Shown: positions 18,299 through 20,827 of the stretch, piece after piece
How positions within the stretch are numbered: position 1 is the stretch's first letter
Layout: every line of letters begins with the position of its first letter
Virus record (IMG/VR): IMGVR_UViG_3300009079_000153
Span: 1 to 20,827 of that record
Origin: a virus
Strand: one strand, 5' to 3'
DNA: 20,827 nucleotides
Position numbers and translations under genes: made by a program
The notes under the pieces: generated by a model
Databases searched by the model: none
Told to the model about the DNA's origin: nothing
Seen by the model: the letters and a program-made list of their open reading frames with translations, nothing else

Positions 18299-18325
18299 AT
18301 TGCAGAATAAAAACTGCAATTTTTT
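18299..18325 (+). terminator. Intrinsic terminator of operon E
   Basis: ATTGCAG (18299-18305) and CTGCAAT (18314-18320) form a 7-bp stem with an 8-base loop, followed by five further T. Confidence 0.75.
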
Positions 18326-18347
18326 CATCGGCGCGTTCGGGTGTGTC

Positions 18348-18367
18348 TGTGTATAACCTGTGGATAA
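18348..18367 (-). promoter_or_regulatory. DnaA-box-like pair
   Basis: TGTGTATAA (18348-18356) and TGTGGATAA (18359-18367), both in the same direction, 11 bases apart. Confidence 0.55.
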
Positions 18368-18453
18368 CCTTGACCTACTCACTGGTAACCCTTATAAAAT
18401 ATCTTTAAGAAGGCAATTTTTATTTCCCCCAATCCTGGGCGGGAAAAATTTTT

Positions 18454-18469
18454 TGTGATTTTTATCACA
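18454..18469. promoter_or_regulatory. CRP/GlxR-like site, perfect
   Basis: TGTGATTTTTATCACA. Centre is 54.5 bases before the predicted start at 18516. Confidence 0.65.
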
Positions 18470-18479
18470 CGATCTGGAT

Positions 18480-18509
18480 TTGACATTTTTATCAGATGTG
18501 TGTTAGTAT
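18480..18509 (+). promoter_or_regulatory. Sigma70-type promoter, leaderless start
   Basis: TTGACA (18480-18485), 18 bases, TAGTAT (18504-18509). The predicted start coincides with the ATG at 18516, so the first gene of operon F would be leaderless. Confidence 0.6.
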
Positions 18510-18515
18510 TGCTAT

Positions 18516-18659
18516 ATGAAGAAAACAAATGAGGAATTACGCAGACTTATGGAACTAAGGCGTTCTAATGCTGCCTCTGCCGTGCCTTCAAAGAAAGCCT
18601 ACAATCGTAGGAAATGTCAGTCCGAACTGCTACAATTAAAGAAACAACAAGGAGAATAG
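18516..18659 (+). CDS. Small basic helical protein, 47 aa
   Basis: MKKTNEELRRLMELRRSNAA opens a basic, helical protein ending with LLQLKKQQGE. High Lys/Arg content suggests nucleic-acid binding, but there is no recognised motif. No ribosome binding site precedes the ATG; the promoter is placed for leaderless translation. A TGTCAG-N10-TACAAT motif lies in its 3' part (18615-18636). Confidence 0.55.
   Translation: MKKTNEELRRLMELRRSNAASAVPSKKAYNRRKCQSELLQLKKQQGE
18615..18636 (+). promoter_or_regulatory. TGTCAG-N10-TACAAT motif inside a gene
   Basis: TGTCAG (18615-18620), 10 bases, TACAAT (18631-18636). It has the same spacing and TGC as the intergenic copies and would begin a transcript near 18643, 20 bases before the ATG of the zinc-ribbon gene at 18663, with GGAG in the leader. 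Confidence 0.5.
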
Positions 18660-18662
18660 CCC

Positions 18663-18842
18663 ATGACCTACGAAAATGATGAACTGCTAGATGAATACTA
18701 CGCAACAACCTGCCCTAAATGTAAAGAAAATGCGGTTGATGAATTCATGCCTATCTGTGATTATTGCTGGACAAATGAATTAGCAGACTCAGTAACGAAT
18801 GAAGACATGGCACTAGAAATGAGTCTCTCCCTTGACTACTAA
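18663..18842 (+). CDS. Small zinc-ribbon protein, 59 aa
   Basis: CPKC (17-20) and CDYC (32-35) form a classic zinc ribbon inside a strongly acidic protein. GGAG lies 8 bases before the ATG. It overlaps the start of the GP88-like gene by 11 bases, which suggests coupling. Confidence 0.6.
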   Translation: MTYENDELLDEYYATTCPKCKENAVDEFMPICDYCWTNELADSVTNEDMALEMSLSLDY

Positions 18843-19566
18843 TACACTTAAACTAAAACGCTCTAATGATAGAAAGGTGGCTAACCTTGTCACGAAAAAT
18901 GGAAAACAAGCAGCAATCGCAAATACTTTTGGTCTCCCTGCTGGAAAGGCTTTCTCGTGTCCTGGTGCCACTAGTGTTTGTGAAAGCATATGCTACGCAG
19001 GAAAACTGGAAAAACTCTTCAAGGGTGTAAAGGCTAACCTACTACACAATTGGGATTTACTTAAAGACGCAGATCAATTAACTATGGAAGCATTGCTAAC
19101 TGATATGATTAATGATTTCAAGGCAGACTGTATCAAGAAAGACGCCCCTATGCTATTTCGTATCCACTGGGACGGAGATTTCTTTAATGATACTTACACT
19201 GAGGCATGGAAGACTATCATCCTTAATAACCTTGACATTCAATTTTGGGTGTACACTCGTGTGAAGTCTGCTGCCCTCATGCTTAAGGATATTGATAACC
19301 TGTCTCTTTACTTTAGCACTGATAGTGAGAATGTAAAAATTGGTGTTGACCTTAAAATTAATTCTGGTGTTCGCCTAGCATACCTTGCTAAGAATTTTGC
19401 TATTGGGCAGGCAGACATGAAAGAAATGATAGGTAAGCCTGGTGCTAAGTGTCCTGAAAACTTAAAGGCCATTCCACTAATTAGCACTGCTGGGTCCGCA
19501 TGCGTATCTTGCTCACTCTGTGTTTACAATAAAGCAGACATCGTGTTTAGCGCAACTAAAAAGTAA
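18832..19566 (+). CDS. GP88-like phage protein, 244 aa
   Basis: The block FGLPAGKAFSCPGATSVC ... CYAGKLEKLF (about 33-63) matches the 'GP88' family (gene product 88, PF17338) of actinophages. A second conserved block is FRIHWDGDFFNDTYTEAW, and the C-terminus has CVSCSLC. The cysteines suggest a metal or iron-sulfur site. Its function is not established. I use the TTG at 18832; no in-frame ATG occurs before about residue 85. It is the only long gene of the small-gene arm apart from the 140-residue gene at 20235. The stop overlaps the next ATG as TAATG. Confidence 0.75.
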   Translation: MTTNTLKLKRSNDRKVANLVTKNGKQAAIANTFGLPAGKAFSCPGATSVCESICYAGKLEKLFKGVKANLLHNWDLLKDADQLTMEALLTDMINDFKADCIKKDAPMLFRIHWDGDFFNDTYTEAWKTIILNNLDIQFWVYTRVKSAALMLKDIDNLSLYFSTDSENVKIGVDLKINSGVRLAYLAKNFAIGQADMKEMIGKPGAKCPENLKAIPLISTAGSACVSCSLCVYNKADIVFSATKK

Positions 19567-19637
19567 TGGAAACTTTTTTGTACGTGTTGCTAGCACTGAT
19601 GTTGCTTGCAAATATACTAGGGGCAAGTGGGACCTAG
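19566..19637 (+). CDS. Very small hydrophobic peptide, 23 aa
   Basis: METFLYVLLALMLLANILGA is almost entirely one membrane helix. The start overlaps the stop of the GP88-like gene as TAATG. No own ribosome binding site. Real tiny genes in this arm have the same TAATG overlap, but length alone cannot establish it. Confidence 0.4.
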   Translation: METFLYVLLALMLLANILGASGT

Positions 19638-19704
19638 ATCCCCTGCAAAAAAATCATCGGCGCAAAATCTTTGATTTGTCAAATCCGCCACGCTCAGCCT
19701 AAAA

Positions 19705-19720
19705 TGTGTTTAAGAACACA
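19705..19720. repeat. Perfect inverted repeat (operator-like)
   Basis: TGTGTT, TAAG, AACACA: a 6-4-6 palindrome with no T-run after it. An operator is a possibility. Confidence 0.5.
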
Positions 19721-19790
19721 CTAACATTATTCCCCAAAATTTGTATTTTTGAGATTTTTCTGCTAAAATTGTATTATACGCAGGAAACCT

Positions 19791-19806
19791 AGTGACGCAA
19801 ATCACA
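19791..19806. promoter_or_regulatory. CRP/GlxR-like site (one mismatch)
   Basis: AGTGACGCAAATCACA. Centre is 83.5 bases before the predicted start at 19882. Confidence 0.5.
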
Positions 19807-19846
19807 TAGAAAATGTCTCACATTTTGAGATTATTTGGAAATGGAT

Positions 19847-19875
19847 TTGTTATTTCTTAGATTTTTTGCTATACT
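19847..19875 (+). promoter_or_regulatory. Sigma70-type promoter, extended -10
   Basis: TTGTTA (19847-19852), 17 bases, TATACT (19870-19875) with TGC before it. Leader of about 40 bases to the ATG at 19922. Confidence 0.6.
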
Positions 19876-19921
19876 TAATACATAAGGCAATCCAGCCCAA
19901 CTAATAGAAAAGAGAAACACA

Positions 19922-20086
19922 ATGTCAGTAGCAACAAACACATACAAGGTAGGCGACCTCTACACAACTCAGAAGTCAAAGGTCACAGGAACAATCCAAG
20001 AAATCACTCCACAAGCAAATGGAAATGTGCGTGTGAAGTTAGATGTAAATGGTTCAGCCCGTTATACAACTTGGACAGCAAAGTAG
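19922..20086 (+). CDS. Small conserved beta protein, 54 aa
   Basis: MSVATNTYKVGDLYTTQKSK, then VTGTIQEITPQANGNVRVKL. The layout 'KVGD.Y ... V.GTI.EI.P..NG..R' is a small SH3/KOW-like barrel found in actinophages. It stands alone between two promoters and has a hairpin after the stop. Its cellular role is unknown. Confidence 0.65.
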   Translation: MSVATNTYKVGDLYTTQKSKVTGTIQEITPQANGNVRVKLDVNGSARYTTWTAK

Positions 20087-20118
20087 TCTAACTACTAAGT
20101 GGCTAGCGTACAGCCACT
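20082..20118 (+). repeat. Two hairpins after the stop codon
   Basis: AGTAGT/ACTACT (20082-20096, loop CTA) overlaps the stop; AGTGGCT/AGCCACT (20098-20118) follows with a 7-base loop. Neither is followed by a T-run. They may protect the 3' end or act as a poor terminator. Confidence 0.5.
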
Positions 20119-20176
20119 ATAAATAAGTGGCGTGACCTATCCTGAGCAAGATACAAAAAGGCTCACTTCAGTAAAA

Positions 20177-20198
20177 TGTCAGACCCCCACGCTATAAT
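20177..20198 (+). promoter_or_regulatory. TGTCAG-N10-TATAAT promoter (operon H)
   Basis: TGTCAG (20177-20182), 10 bases, TATAAT (20193-20198). No CRP-like site lies upstream in this module. Confidence 0.65.
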
Positions 20199-20234
20199 AG
20201 AAACTAACCCACAACAAAGAAAAGAGAAAACCCA

Positions 20235-20657
20235 ATGGCTAGAACAAAAGCAATAAATGTAAAAATCCCAACAGTACGAGTAATCGCAGGACTAGAGGAA
20301 GCACTTGCTACCCTAGAAGCAGACTACGCAACACAATCAGCAAAAGAAGCAAACTTCACCCTTGCTTATGAGGCTTGGAAAGTAGAAATTGGAAAGTGGG
20401 CTATGGCTCATTTCTCAAAGGCTGAAAACCTACGCACCAACTATCGTTCTTGGTCAGATACGCTAAATGTTGATTTTGACATCAAGACAAAAGAGGGAGA
20501 GTTCCCAGCAGAACCTGAAAAGGATTTTGAGGTTATTCACTCCAGCACTTACCGCGAGTCAAAGAAAGAAATCACAAACGCAATTCGCTTGCTAAAGATG
20601 ACAGATGAGGAAACAGTTTCCACATCAACCTACAACGCAATCGCTCAGTATCTATAA
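20235..20657 (+). CDS. Conserved actinophage protein, 140 aa
   Basis: MARTKAINVKIPTVRVIAGL begins a helical protein (EALATLEADYATQSAKEANF; AWKVEIGKWAMAHF) with a C-terminal STYRESKKEITNAIRLLKMT. It is a type of conserved early actinophage protein that I recognise only by its general appearance. No function. It is a single-gene transcription unit with its own TGTCAG promoter. Confidence 0.65.
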   Translation: MARTKAINVKIPTVRVIAGLEEALATLEADYATQSAKEANFTLAYEAWKVEIGKWAMAHFSKAENLRTNYRSWSDTLNVDFDIKTKEGEFPAEPEKDFEVIHSSTYRESKKEITNAIRLLKMTDEETVSTSTYNAIAQYL

Positions 20658-20733
20658 TTAGATAATGAAAGTCCTGAGTACGACTATAAACTGCTCACAA
20701 CACTCCCCCACGATCACCAGGGCACTTGACAAA

Positions 20734-20755
20734 TGTCAGACCCACACAGTATAAT
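20734..20755 (+). promoter_or_regulatory. TGTCAG-N10-TATAAT promoter with full -35
   Basis: TGTCAG (20734-20739), 10 bases, TATAAT (20750-20755). TTGACA lies at 20726-20731 with 18 bases to the -10, so this copy combines a consensus sigma70 promoter with the TGTCAG element. Confidence 0.7.
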
Positions 20756-20782
20756 TAATATAAACAACAAGAAGGAGCCCCA

Positions 20783-20827
20783 ATGGGATTAGATATGTAT
20801 CTCAGTGCAAGAAAGCACTTTGAAAAA
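20783..20827 (+). CDS. MGLDMYL-type protein, 3' end outside window
   Basis: Fifteen codons read MGLDMYLSARKHFEK and run off the right edge. The opening MGLDMYL(x)ARK is that of a widespread phage and bacterial family of unknown function. GAAGGAG lies 6 bases before the ATG. Confidence 0.75.
   Translation, partial: MGLDMYLSARKHFEK

Larger units (their letters stand above)
18288..18515. other. Intergenic control module, no gene
   Basis: In order: terminator (18299-18325), TCATCGGC and the CGTTCGGGTGTGT stretch (18325-18346), two DnaA-like boxes (18348-18367), a CRP-like site (18454-18469) and a sigma70 promoter (18480-18509). Confidence 0.65.
19638..19921. other. Intergenic control module, no gene
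   Basis: Contains TCATCGGC (19654-19661), GATTTGTCAAATC, a perfect inverted repeat TGTGTTTAAGAACACA (19705-19720), a sigma70-like promoter TTGTAT-N17-TAAAAT (19741-19769), a CRP-like site (19791-19806) and the promoter TTGTTA-N17-TATACT (19847-19875). No TGTCAG element. Confidence 0.6.

Noticed and set aside
1-20827. tRNA or other structural RNA gene
   Set aside because: No cloverleaf, TTCGA arm with matching acceptor stem, or rRNA segment was recognised by eye; a tRNA search program would be needed to exclude one.

Overview
The window is a piece of a tailed bacteriophage genome with low GC. It holds tail and tail-fibre genes, a secreted peptidoglycan-cleaving enzyme, glycosyltransferases, a DNA methyltransferase and a long arm of very small accessory genes. 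No integrase, repressor, tRNA, CRISPR array or insertion sequence was found. The probable host is a low-GC actinobacterium. This is inferred from families I recognise from actinophages (the endolysin, the GP88-like protein, several small right-arm proteins) and from promoters that fit the actinobacterial PafBC type. No host marker gene is present, so the host remains an inference.

Layout. Positions 1-8324 are the tail module, read leftward. It contains at least eight minor tail or fibre proteins, including a collagen-like fibre (7106-7837) and a 678-residue PASTA/fibronectin-like adhesin with poly-threonine linkers (2829-4865). These are followed by a polypeptide-GlcNAc-type glycosyltransferase (1299-2216) set between two related zinc-ribbon proteins. 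An endolysin (300-848) sits as a rightward island inside this leftward module with its own promoter. A small membrane coiled-coil protein (8610-8876) lies beyond a leftward terminator. Positions 8911-11414 form a rightward set: a degenerate DHH-type phosphoesterase, a second glycosyltransferase of the same family and a beta-class DNA methyltransferase. Positions 11392-12662 hold leftward small genes, five of them packed as one operon.

Positions 12663-20827 are the regulatory and accessory arm. A 631-base divergent control region is followed by rightward operons of tiny genes, many of them zinc-knuckle proteins of 35-65 residues. The gaps between operons are built from the same parts. Going rightward these are an intrinsic terminator, a TCATCGGC element, in some gaps DnaA-box-like 9-mers, a CRP/GlxR-like palindrome (TGTGA-N6-TCACA), and a promoter of the form TGTCAG-N10-TAnnnT. 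That promoter form matches the published description of RecA-independent DNA-damage promoters used by PafBC in actinobacteria.

The strongest candidates for something undescribed are four. First, a phage arm whose operons appear wired to two host regulators (PafBC-like and CRP/GlxR-like), with the CRP-like sites spaced about one helical turn apart relative to the promoters. Second, a pair of homologous leaders in opposite orientation carrying TGAGCCT..AGCAAATAA repeats. Third, a C-rich iteron-like array and DnaA-box triplet that could be replication sites. Fourth, a mucin-like poly-Thr adhesin encoded beside a glycosyltransferase whose eukaryotic relatives modify threonine-rich mucins. All functional statements come from reading the sequence by eye.
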